12,651 nucleotides of DNA from DATLZC01 sp037444005 (GCA_037444005.1 JBBING010000064.1:1-12651), one strand, 5' to 3'; positions 6,150-12,479 are shown, numbered from the stretch's first letter. A program made the numbers and translations. Notes: generated from the letters alone by a model not told the origin.

Positions 6150-6353
6150 TCAGCGCTCCCCGCCCGAAATGGCCGGGCGAACCTCGATTTCGTCCTCCGG
6201 CTCGACCATGTCGTCGGCTGTGAGCAGCTCATCGCCCCGGATGACGATGACGGTCTCGGGGTTGATGTCGAGCCGCTTCAGGATCCAGCTTACCGGACGG
6301 CGTCCTTCGAATTCGAACGTCTGTCGCCGGGGCAGGCGGACCAGGACCTTCAC
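6150..6353 (-). CDS. ttuB: Ubiquitin-like sulfur carrier TtuB (MoaD/ThiS family)
   Basis: This 67-residue beta-grasp protein is predicted to carry a C-terminal thiocarboxylate and to donate sulfur to TtuA. The sequence MKVLVRLPRRQTFEFEGRRP, then NPETVIVIRGDELLTADD, then EDEIEVRPAISGG closely follows the TtuB pattern, including the 'AISGG' end. After Gly64-Gly65 there are two more residues, Glu-Arg, before TGA. In classical carriers the second Gly is the last residue, so trimming may be needed before activation. GTG 6353 is used; GAGGT lies 5 nt upstream. The stop is 6 bp from the ttuA start, which supports the functional pairing. Without the ttuA context it could be called only a MoaD/ThiS protein. 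Confidence 0.85.
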   Translation of the reverse strand: MKVLVRLPRRQTFEFEGRRPVSWILKRLDINPETVIVIRGDELLTADDMVEPEDEIEVRPAISGGER

Positions 6354-6400
6354 GTCGGACCTCGCGCCGCAGATGTCGCCCCGAACAGGGGTCGCTCTGC

Positions 6401-6430
6401 ACGCTAGCAGACGGTCGCGCGACGCCGCAA
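6401..6430 (-). promoter_or_regulatory. Weak candidate promoter of the ttuB-ttuA-adh operon
   Basis: On the minus strand TTGCGG (6430-6425), an 18-bp spacer and TAGCGT (6406-6401) lie about 50 bp upstream of the ttuB GTG. Both boxes are poor matches. A small hairpin CGCCG-TTG-CGGCG (6435-6423) overlaps the -35. The operon needs some promoter in this 104-bp gap unless it is read from the upstream helix-turn-helix gene. Confidence 0.3.
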
Positions 6431-6457
6431 CGGCGGGAGCGAGCGAGGCCGCCCGGT

Positions 6458-6673
6458 CTAGAGCAGGCGTCGCACCGGCTTTCGACCGGGCCTGGGGTCG
6501 TAGTTGGCCTTGAAGATTTCGAGCTTGTCGCGCTCGATGAGGTACTTCCCGGCGAAGAGGACAGCGGGGATCTTCTTCTGCTTGATCAGCCGCCGGAGGC
6601 TCTGGGGGTGGATGCCGAGGAGCCGCGCTGCCTCCACCAGGTCGAGGTAGTTCTCGAAAGGGCTCTGCACCAT
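6458..6673 (-). CDS. Small helix-turn-helix DNA-binding protein (excisionase/MerR-like HTH_17)
   Basis: This 71-residue protein is essentially one winged helix-turn-helix. LDLVEAARLLGIHPQSLRRLIKQ (about 10-32) has the 'eAA.lLgihp.tlrrli..gkiPa' signature of excisionase-family domains. KIPAVLFAGKYLIERDKLEIFKANY follows as the wing and 'r.kle.F' helix. A basic tail, RPGRKPVRRLL, ends it. No recombinase or phage genes are near, so it is more likely a small chromosomal regulator than a true excisionase. ATG 6673 lacks a clear Shine-Dalgarno, but an extended -10 promoter lies 40 bp upstream and a tandem 8-bp repeat lies between. It sits between ftsK and ttuB on the same strand; its targets are unknown, and it may bind its own leader region. 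Confidence 0.8.
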   Translation of the reverse strand: MVQSPFENYLDLVEAARLLGIHPQSLRRLIKQKKIPAVLFAGKYLIERDKLEIFKANYDPRPGRKPVRRLL

Positions 6674-6686
6674 TCGCGACCGTGTC

Positions 6687-6705
6687 CGCTCAGACGCTCA
6701 GACGC
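6687..6705. repeat. Tandem 8-bp repeat at the transcription start of the HTH gene
   Basis: CGCTCAGA occurs at 6687-6694 and 6695-6702, followed by CGC (6703-6705). Read on the minus strand it is GCGTCTGA twice. It lies immediately downstream of the predicted start of transcription. Small excisionase-like proteins commonly bind short direct repeats, so this is a candidate operator. Confidence 0.55.
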
Positions 6706-6712
6706 ATCAGCG

Positions 6713-6721
6713 ATTGTAGCA
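6713..6721 (-). promoter_or_regulatory. Extended -10 promoter of the HTH gene
   Basis: On the minus strand TGC-TACAAT (6721-6713) is an extended -10 element with 5 of 6 matches. A perfect TTGACA occurs at 6731-6726 but only 7 bp upstream of the hexamer, too close for a -35. The element therefore relies on the TGn extension, or TTGACA serves another purpose. Predicted start is near 6706. Confidence 0.55.
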
Positions 6722-6793
6722 CACCTGTCAAGCGGCATCGAGCCGGATTCGGCGTAACCGCGTACGCAGCATACACGAGGTGTGCGTGAGGCG

Positions 6794-9190
6794 CTACTCG
6801 TCGTCCGAGGAAGCGGTCCAATCGCCGACGACGACCTCGCGCGAGCCGCCGCTGGAGGCGGAGCCCACCAGGCCCTCCTCCTCGAGCTGGTCCATGATGC
6901 GCGCCGCCCGCGGGTAGCCGATGCGGAGCCGCCGCTGCAGGAGCGAGGTCGAGATCCGCTGGTGCTCCGCCGCCAGCGCGCGGGCCTTCTCGAGCAGCGG
7001 GTCGTCGTCCTCGCTTTCGCCGGCCAGGTCGGCCTTGGCCTCCTCGAACAGGTAGTCGAACGTCTCCCGTTCGAGGTTGCGGAAGCGGTCCTGCGTCCAG
7101 AACGCCACGAGGCGCTCGATTTCGGCGTCGGATACGTAGACGCCCTGGAGCCGCTTGGGCTTCGCCGCGTCCGTCGGCATGTAGAGCATGTCCCCGCGGC
7201 CCAGGAGCTTCTCGGCGCCCGCCATGTCGAGAATGGTGCGCGAGTCCACCTGCGAGCTCACCGCGAAGGCGATGCGGGTCGGGAAATTGGCCTTGATGAG
7301 CCCCGTGACGACATCGACCGACGGCCGCTGGGTGGCGATGATGAGGTGGATCCCTGTCGCGCGGGCGAGCTGTGCGAGCCGCGTGATCTGCCGCTCGACC
7401 TCGTACGGCGCCGCCATCATCAGGTCCGCCAGCTCATCGATGATGACCACCCAGTAGGGCAGCCGGCGGGTCACCTTCGGGTGGCGGTTGTACGCCTCGA
7501 TGTTGCGCACGGCGAGGGCGGCGAACCGCCGGTAGCGCGAGTCCATCTCGTGAATGATGGCCTGCAGCGTGCCGGGCACCTTCTCCACGTCGACGATGAT
7601 GTTCGAGAACGCGAGGTGCGGGATGTTCGCGAACTGCGACAGCTCCACCCGCTTCGGGTCGATGATGACGAAGCGCACCTCCTCGGGGGACGCGTGCATC
7701 AGGATGCAGGCGATGATTGAGTTGATGCAGACGCTCTTCCCGCTTCCGGTGGCGCCCGCGATGAGCAGGTGCGGCATACGGGCCAGATCCGCCACCACGG
7801 GGTCCCCCGAGACGCTCTTCCCCAGCGCGATGGCGAGCTTCGACCGCGCCGACAGCCGCTTGAACTGCGGGGTGTCGATCACCGAACGCAACGTCACCAG
7901 CGCCGAGGTGGTGTTGGGCACCTCGATGCCGACGATAGGCTTGCCGGGCACCGGCGCTTCGATGCGGATAGACGGCGCCGCCAGCGCCAGCGCCAGGTCG
8001 TTGGCCAGCGACGTAATCTGATTGACCCGCACGCGCGTCCGGGAGACTTCCTCCATGCGCATCTTGGGGCGGCCGTCCTTGTCGAGCACCGGCCGGCCCT
8101 GGGCGTCCCGCTCCTGCACCTGGCGGTACTTGATCTCCCACCCCGGCTCGATGCCGAACTGGGTCACCGTGGGGCCTTCGTTGATCTGCACGACCCGCGC
8201 GTCCACCCCGAAGCTTGCGAGGGTGTCGACGATGAGCTGCGCGCGCACTGCGTTGTCGGGTTGGCCCGACTGCTCGAGCGCCACGTCAGCGAGCACGTCC
8301 AGGGGGGGCAGCTCCCATCCGTCGCCGGACCGCCGCTTGCCGTCGGCGTCATCCACAGGCGCGGCGTCGAGCGGGAGCTCCGCCTGCACGCCGCCCGCGT
8401 CGGCGGGAACGGCGAGCTCGGGCGCGTCAGCCTCGGCCCCGGGGTCGGCTTCCGGCGCGCCCGCGTACGCCGCGTCGTCGAGCGGGGCGGGCTCGGCCTC
8501 GCGGGCGGCCGTCGTGAGCGCATCCAGCGGCACGCGCTGTGTGGGCTCCGGCTCGGGCCGCGTGGGGAACACAAATTCGATGACGGCGCGGAGCCCGTGC
8601 CAGGTTCGCTGCGGAATGCGCCAGCCCCAGACCGTGCGGACGACGTCGGGGGTGCGCTCGAGGGCGGTGAGCGCGGCGCCGGGCCAGGTCGCCGCGAACG
8701 CGCCGACGCCCATCCCGAGCCACACGAGCACGCCGATGGGACTCCCGGTGAGCGCGCGGCCCAGCGTCCCGCCCGCGCTCACGTCGGTGAGGCTGGTCTC
8801 GCCGAGCCGCCACGCCGGGTGGAAGAACGACGCCGCGCCCATGGCGAAGCCGGTCCAGAGGGCGGCGATGAGCCATGGGCGCCAGTTGGACAGCGCCTCG
8901 CCGAGACGGCGCCGCAACGTAAGCCAGCCGAGCAAGGCGAGCAGCGCCACGAAGAGGAAGACGAAGGCGCCGAAGCCGCGAACGAGGCTTTCACGGAGGT
9001 CGGAGACGCCGCGGGTGACGGGGACGAGCCAAGGGATGGAGACGAGCGCCAGCAAGAGGAGCGCGACGCCCACCGTCTCCAGGCGAAACAGGAGCCCCGA
9101 CAGGACGGTAACCGCGGACGGACCGGACCGGCGACGGCCCACAGGCCTGGGCCTGGGCGCCGGGCCGAGTCTGGCGCGAGCTCTCGCCAG
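6794..9190 (-). CDS. ftsK: DNA translocase FtsK/SpoIIIE
   Basis: This protein of about 798 residues pumps double-stranded DNA at the septum during chromosome segregation. Four membrane segments occupy about residues 38-168. An acidic Ala/Pro-rich linker (about 210-290) follows. The alpha/beta/gamma motor then begins with ELPPLDVL and holds Walker A GATGSGKS (about 479-486), DPKRVELS, Walker B VVIIDELADL (about 581-590) and ATQRPSVDVVTG. The C-terminal gamma winged helix (ISTSLLQRRLRIGYPRAARIMDQLEEEGLVG) reads orienting sequences. An insertion of about 25 residues (VQERDAQGRPVLDKDGRPKMRMEE) sits in the alpha domain, unlike E. coli. The frame opens at GTG 9220, but CTG 9188-9190 has GGGGAGGA 6 nt upstream and gives a basic ARARARLGP start, so it is preferred. 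GTG 9142 is another candidate. Confidence 0.95.
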   Translation of the reverse strand: MARARARLGPAPRPRPVGRRRSGPSAVTVLSGLLFRLETVGVALLLLALVSIPWLVPVTRGVSDLRESLVRGFGAFVFLFVALLALLGWLTLRRRLGEALSNWRPWLIAALWTGFAMGAASFFHPAWRLGETSLTDVSAGGTLGRALTGSPIGVLVWLGMGVGAFAATWPGAALTALERTPDVVRTVWGWRIPQRTWHGLRAVIEFVFPTRPEPEPTQRVPLDALTTAAREAEPAPLDDAAYAGAPEADPGAEADAPELAVPADAGGVQAELPLDAAPVDDADGKRRSGDGWELPPLDVLADVALEQSGQPDNAVRAQLIVDTLASFGVDARVVQINEGPTVTQFGIEPGWEIKYRQVQERDAQGRPVLDKDGRPKMRMEEVSRTRVRVNQITSLANDLALALAAPSIRIEAPVPGKPIVGIEVPNTTSALVTLRSVIDTPQFKRLSARSKLAIALGKSVSGDPVVADLARMPHLLIAGATGSGKSVCINSIIACILMHASPEEVRFVIIDPKRVELSQFANIPHLAFSNIIVDVEKVPGTLQAIIHEMDSRYRRFAALAVRNIEAYNRHPKVTRRLPYWVVIIDELADLMMAAPYEVERQITRLAQLARATGIHLIIATQRPSVDVVTGLIKANFPTRIAFAVSSQVDSRTILDMAGAEKLLGRGDMLYMPTDAAKPKRLQGVYVSDAEIERLVAFWTQDRFRNLERETFDYLFEEAKADLAGESEDDDPLLEKARALAAEHQRISTSLLQRRLRIGYPRAARIMDQLEEEGLVGSASSGGSREVVVGDWTASSDDE

Positions 9191-9196
9191 GTGGGT

Positions 9197-9204
9197 TCCT
9201 CCCC
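9197..9204 (-). promoter_or_regulatory. Shine-Dalgarno supporting a CTG start for ftsK
   Basis: GGGGAGGA on the minus strand is followed by ACCCAC and then CTG (9190). The alternative GTG codons at 9220 and 9142 have no comparable site at the right distance. This is the second strong site in the window that points at CTG. Confidence 0.5.
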
Positions 9205-9227
9205 TGCAGGCTGCCTCCACCCCGCGG

Positions 9228-9289
9228 CGACAGGCTGCAGGCGAGAGGGGACGAGCCCGCGCTCGTCGCCTCTCGTCTGTCTCCTGTCG
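9228..9289. other. Long, evenly nested inverted repeat between rnj and ftsK
   Basis: Three 7-bp helices are stacked: CGACAGG/CCTGTCG (9228-9234, 9283-9289), CGAGAGG/CCTCTCG (9242-9248, 9269-9275) and GACGAGC/GCTCGTC (9250-9256, 9261-9267). They close on a 4-nt loop, CCGC. One unpaired base lies on each side between the inner two helices, and a 7/7 internal loop separates the outer two. In plus-strand RNA most of that internal loop could pair with G-U wobbles; in minus-strand RNA fewer of its bases pair. It is in the leader of ftsK and the 3' region of rnj. No T run follows on either strand, so it is not a standard terminator. Confidence 0.75.
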
Positions 9290-9295
9290 GCCCTC

Positions 9296-9326
9296 AGTCT
9301 ACACCCGATCGCAACCCCGAGTTCAA
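9296..9326 (-). promoter_or_regulatory. Possible promoter of ftsK
   Basis: On the minus strand TTGAAC (9326-9321) and TAGACT (9301-9296) are separated by 19 bp, longer than ideal. The same TAGACT hexamer is used by the candidate promoter of the 96-aa protein. If active, the transcript would carry a leader of about 100 nt that includes the whole nested hairpin. Confidence 0.35.
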
Positions 9327-9332
9327 GGGGCC

Positions 9333-10988
9333 TCACACCTCGACGGCGACGGGGAGGATCATCGGACGGCGGCGGGTCTCGTCGTACAGGAACTGGGCGA
9401 TGGCGTCCTTCACCTGCGTGTTCACCACGCCCCATTCCACGATGTGCTCTGCGCCCTCCAGCGCCGCCACCACGCGCTTCCGCGTGCGCTCGAGCAGGTC
9501 CTCCGACTCCTCGATGTCGACGAACCCGCGCGAGACGACCTCCGGTTGCCCCACGAGGCGCCCGCTCTGCTTGTCGATGGCCAGGATGATCACCACCATC
9601 CCGTCCGACGCCAGGTGGCGGCGGTCGCGCAAAACCACGTGGTCGATGTCGCCCACACCGAGCCCGTCGACGTAGACGTAGTCGGCGGGCACGCGGCCGG
9701 CCACGCGCGCCCCGCGCTCGTCGAGCTCGAGCACGTCGCCGTCGGAGAGCACGAACGTGCGGTCCTCGGGCATGCCGAGGGACTGCGCGAGCCGCGCGTG
9801 CAGCACGAGATGCCGGTATTCGCCGTGAATCGGCACGAAGTAGCGGGGCCGGACCAGCGTGTGGATGATCTTGAGCTCCTCCTGGGCCGCGTGGCCCCGC
9901 ACGTGGACGTCGGCGATGCGGTTGTAGAGGACGCGCGCGCCCAGACGGAACAGGTTGTCGACGGTGCGATACACCAGCGCCTCGTTGCCCGGGATAGCTG
10001 TCGCCGAGAGCACCACGGTGTCGCCGGGCACGATCTGGATGTGCTGGTGGTCGCGGTTCGCCATGCGGGTGAGGGCGGAGGTCGGCTCGCCCTGGCTCCC
10101 GGTCGTGATGACGGCGAGCTCGCGATGGGGCACGCTGGGCAACTCCCGCACGCCCACGAAGATGCCGTCCGGAACCGTGAGATACCCGCGCTCGACCGCC
10201 ATGTGGACGTTGTCGAGCATGCTGCGTCCGGTGACGAAGACGCGGCGGCCCGTAGCGTGGGCGGCGTCGATGACCTGCTGGACGCGCGAGATGAGGGAGG
10301 CGAACGTGGCCACGATCACCCGCTGCGGCGCCGTCGACATAATGTTGTACAGCGCTTCGCCCACCACCCGCTCCGACGGCGTGTAGCCCGGAATCTCGGC
10401 GTAGGTCGAGTCGGCCATGAGGAGGAGCACGCCCTCGTCGCCGAGCTGCGCCAGCCGGGAGAGGTCGGTGGGCTGGGCCATCACGGGAGTGTGGTCGAGC
10501 TTGAAGTCGCCCGTGTGCACCACCGTGCCCACCGGGGTGCGGATGGCGAAGCCGACGGAGTCGGGCACGCTATGGGCCACGGTGAAGGGCTCCACCGCGA
10601 AGGGGCCTACCTGGACGACGTCGCCGGGCATGATGGTGCGGACGTCGCATTCGGCGAGCATGCGGGCTTCCTTGAGCTTGACGCTGATGAGCCCCTCGGT
10701 GAGCGGTGTGCAGTACACGGGCGCCTTGATGCGCTTCAGGACGTACGGCAGAGCGCCCGTGTGGTCCTCGTGGCCGTGGGTGATGAAGATGGCCCGGAGG
10801 CGCCGCCGGCCGTCTTCCAGGTACGTGATGTCGGGAATGACGAGGTCGACCCCCAGCATCTCCTCGCTCGGGAACATGAGGCCGCAGTCGATGGCGATGA
10901 CGTCGTCGCCGTACTCGAGGAGGGCCATGTTCTTGCCGATCTCGCCGAGACCGCCCAGTGGGATGACTCTGAGGACCTTGCGCGCCAT
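9333..10988 (-). CDS. rnj: Ribonuclease J
   Basis: This 551-residue metallo-beta-lactamase/beta-CASP ribonuclease acts in mRNA decay and rRNA maturation, with endonuclease and 5'-3' exonuclease activity. The metal site is complete: HGHEDH (His71, His73, Asp75, His76), His139 in VAHSVPDSVG, and Asp161 in HTGDFKLD. The beta-CASP domain includes TGRSMLDN, TTGSQGEPTSAL and LSATAIPGNE. VHVRGHA (361-367) and PIHGEYRHL (387-395, His388) complete the core. The C-terminal domain (about 460-551) is present, so length is normal. ATG 10988 has GAGG 5 nt upstream and is 12 bp after the glycosylase stop, so the two are probably co-transcribed. The last codons are followed by the nested hairpin upstream of ftsK. 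Only one copy is seen, so J1 or J2 cannot be assigned. Confidence 0.95.
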   Translation of the reverse strand: MARKVLRVIPLGGLGEIGKNMALLEYGDDVIAIDCGLMFPSEEMLGVDLVIPDITYLEDGRRRLRAIFITHGHEDHTGALPYVLKRIKAPVYCTPLTEGLISVKLKEARMLAECDVRTIMPGDVVQVGPFAVEPFTVAHSVPDSVGFAIRTPVGTVVHTGDFKLDHTPVMAQPTDLSRLAQLGDEGVLLLMADSTYAEIPGYTPSERVVGEALYNIMSTAPQRVIVATFASLISRVQQVIDAAHATGRRVFVTGRSMLDNVHMAVERGYLTVPDGIFVGVRELPSVPHRELAVITTGSQGEPTSALTRMANRDHQHIQIVPGDTVVLSATAIPGNEALVYRTVDNLFRLGARVLYNRIADVHVRGHAAQEELKIIHTLVRPRYFVPIHGEYRHLVLHARLAQSLGMPEDRTFVLSDGDVLELDERGARVAGRVPADYVYVDGLGVGDIDHVVLRDRRHLASDGMVVIILAIDKQSGRLVGQPEVVSRGFVDIEESEDLLERTRKRVVAALEGAEHIVEWGVVNTQVKDAIAQFLYDETRRRPMILPVAVEV

Positions 10989-11000
10989 GGAGCCTCGCGG

Positions 11001-11657
11001 TTACAGGAGCCGCATCTGCTGCGGCTCGGGTTCGGCCATCGCTGCCTGCTGCGCCTGCTGCTCCTTCGCCAGCCGATCGAGCACGACCCGCACCTGCTGG
11101 AAGTCGGTCTCGATGGTGCGCCGGAGGCTCGCCTGATGGAGCGCGGCGGCGGGGTGGTACATGGGCACCACCCAGACGTCGCCCACACGGCGAGGCTGTC
11201 CGTGGATGCGGCTGATGCTCTGTCCCGGAAAGTACCGGTTCATCGAATACCGGCCCAGCGTCACGATGACGCGCGGCCGGATGATGTCGATCTGCCGGTC
11301 CAGCCACTTCTTGCAGGCCGCGATCTCGCCCGGGAGGGGATCGCGGTTGTTCGGCGGCCGGTGCTTGACCACGTTCGCGATGAACACGTCCTTGCGTTCG
11401 AGCCCGATGGAGCGGATGAGCTGGTCGAGGAACTGCCCTGCGGGGCCGACGAAGGGGCGGCCCAGACGGTCCTCGTGAAAGCCGGGGCCTTCGCCGATGA
11501 ACATCACCTCAGCGTAGGGGTTCCCCTCGCCGGGGACGGCGCGGGTCGCGCCCTTGTACAGATCGCAGTCCGTGCAGGCGTTCACCGCCGCCGCGATCTC
11601 GCGAAGCGCGGCCGCGCGTTCGTTCGGCTGGCTGCCGTCCGGGCCGGATGCGTCCAT
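11001..11657 (-). CDS. Family 4 (type-4, UDGa) uracil-DNA glycosylase
   Basis: This 218-residue protein removes uracil from DNA to start base excision repair. Motif 1 is FIGEGPGFHEDRLGRPFVGPAGQ (about 53-75), with the GExPG of family 4 and Glu56. Motif 3 is MYHPAAAL (about 166-173). The family carries a [4Fe-4S] cluster on four cysteines. Here the first two are Cys28 and Cys31 (ACTDCDLY) and the last is Cys115 (AACKKWL). The third position, normally the Cys of 'VKCRPP', is His99 (VVKHRPP, codon CAC). A Gln/Ala-rich C-terminal tail is likely disordered. ATG 11657 has a weak GAG-type ribosome site. It is 10 bp after the second TauE gene and 12 bp before rnj. UDGa is frequent in thermophiles and deep-branching bacteria. 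Confidence 0.92.
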   Translation of the reverse strand: MDASGPDGSQPNERAAALREIAAAVNACTDCDLYKGATRAVPGEGNPYAEVMFIGEGPGFHEDRLGRPFVGPAGQFLDQLIRSIGLERKDVFIANVVKHRPPNNRDPLPGEIAACKKWLDRQIDIIRPRVIVTLGRYSMNRYFPGQSISRIHGQPRRVGDVWVVPMYHPAAALHQASLRRTIETDFQQVRVVLDRLAKEQQAQQAAMAEPEPQQMRLL

Positions 11658-11667
11658 GCGCTCGTCT

Positions 11668-12054
11668 CTACTCCCTGGGTGTCGAACCCGCGCGCCAGGC
11701 GGTCCAGATCATGGCGCCGCCGACGTACAGGATGACGACCCCGAAGATTCGCTGCAACACGTCGGCAGGAAGCTCATTGGCCAGCCAGCCGCCGAGCGCG
11801 GCCGCCGCCACGGCCAGCGGGGCGACGACGGCGACGATAGGCGCGTCGACGTTGCCGTGGCGCAGGTGCGTCGCGCCGCCGAAGAGGCCCGTGGCGATGA
11901 TGGCCACGAGAGAGACCCCCTGCGCCACCTGCTGGTCCCGCCCCAGGAACAGCACCATCGCGGGGACGAAGATCACTCCGCCGCCGACGCCGAGCATGCC
12001 GCCGAGAAAGCCGCCCGCGACGCCGACCAGCAGCTCGATGAGAAGCTCAGACAT
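11668..12054 (-). CDS. Half-size TauE/SafE-family membrane protein, second of a tandem pair
   Basis: This 128-residue, very hydrophobic protein has about four membrane segments. It opens with VGVAGGFLGGMLGVGGGVIFVPAM (about 10-33), the glycine-rich signature that begins each repeat of TauE/SafE (DUF81) permeases, followed by QGVSLVAIIATG. Full-length members have about 250 residues with two such repeats, so this is one repeat. The family exports or imports small organosulfur compounds and anions such as sulfite or sulfoacetate; the substrate here is unknown. Its partner repeat is encoded 30 bp upstream, and a heterodimer is likely. ATG 12054 has only a weak ribosome site. UDG follows after 10 bp. 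Confidence 0.85.
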   Translation of the reverse strand: MSELLIELLVGVAGGFLGGMLGVGGGVIFVPAMVLFLGRDQQVAQGVSLVAIIATGLFGGATHLRHGNVDAPIVAVVAPLAVAAAALGGWLANELPADVLQRIFGVVILYVGGAMIWTAWRAGSTPRE

Positions 12055-12084
12055 GCAGGCCGCGCTCGATGCCGGGTGAGGTGC

Positions 12085-12453
12085 TCATCCGATCAGCAGG
12101 CGAATCGACGTCGCGAGCAGGAACAGCCCGAACAGCAGGCGAAGCTGCCGGGCCGGGATCCGTTGCATGGCGCGGGCCCCGGCGTACACGCCCAGGGCAG
12201 CGCCGGCCGCGAGCATCCCCGCGAGGGGCCAGTCGATGTTGCCGGCGAGGGCGTAAGGGATCGCCGCCGCGGAGGCGACGAAGACGATGATGGCGAGCGA
12301 CGTGCCGTGAGCCCGGTGCTGCGAAAGCCGGAGCAGGCCTACGAGCATCGGCACCATGACGGCGCCGCCGCCGACGCCGGTCAGGCCGCTGAACAGCCCG
12401 CCGGCCGCGCCCGTGAGGGCGCCTCGCAGCGTTCGCTCTTTCGCTGGCAACAC
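12085..12453 (-). CDS. Half-size TauE/SafE-family membrane protein, first of a tandem pair
   Basis: This protein of about 122 residues, with about four membrane segments, is one TauE/SafE repeat. The signature is AAGGLFSGLTGVGGGAVMVPMLV followed by AHGTSLAIIVFVASAAAIP, matching the same region of the downstream partner. Downstream segments (LAGMLAAGAALGVYAGARAM, LRLLFGLFLLATSIRLLI) complete a half-transporter. The frame is open to 12537. GTG 12451-12453 is chosen because GAGGGT lies 6 nt upstream and the resulting length equals that of its partner. ATG 12480 overlaps a -10-like element and has a poorer ribosome site. The pair heads a probable operon with the glycosylase and rnj. Substrate is unknown. 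Confidence 0.82.
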   Translation of the reverse strand: MLPAKERTLRGALTGAAGGLFSGLTGVGGGAVMVPMLVGLLRLSQHRAHGTSLAIIVFVASAAAIPYALAGNIDWPLAGMLAAGAALGVYAGARAMQRIPARQLRLLFGLFLLATSIRLLIG

Positions 12454-12470
12454 GGAACGACCCTCGCGGG

Positions 12471-12479
12471 ATGATAGCA
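12471..12479 (-). promoter_or_regulatory. Possible extended -10 promoter of the TauE-UDG-rnj operon
   Basis: TGC-TATCAT on the minus strand matches an extended -10 (5 of 6). The -35 position (TTCCAG, 17 bp upstream) is poor. Predicted initiation near 12464 falls within the GAGGGT ribosome site of GTG 12453, so either the true start is a few bases upstream or this element is not the real promoter. Confidence 0.35.

Noticed and set aside
3912..6407. 831-codon plus-strand open frame opposite adh, ttuA and ttuB
   Set aside because: It is fully antisense to three genes with clear catalytic motifs. The translation is low-complexity, and no ribosome site or promoter supports it.
6458..6673. HTH protein as evidence for a prophage or integrated element
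   Set aside because: No integrase, attachment-site repeats, phage genes or compositional break are seen; neighbours on both sides are core genes.
8022..11735. 1237-codon plus-strand open frame opposite ftsK, rnj and udg
   Set aside because: It lies antisense to three recognised genes, and its translation is Arg/Ser/His/Val-rich without any domain. Such frames arise when high-GC codons on the real strand leave few stops on the other.
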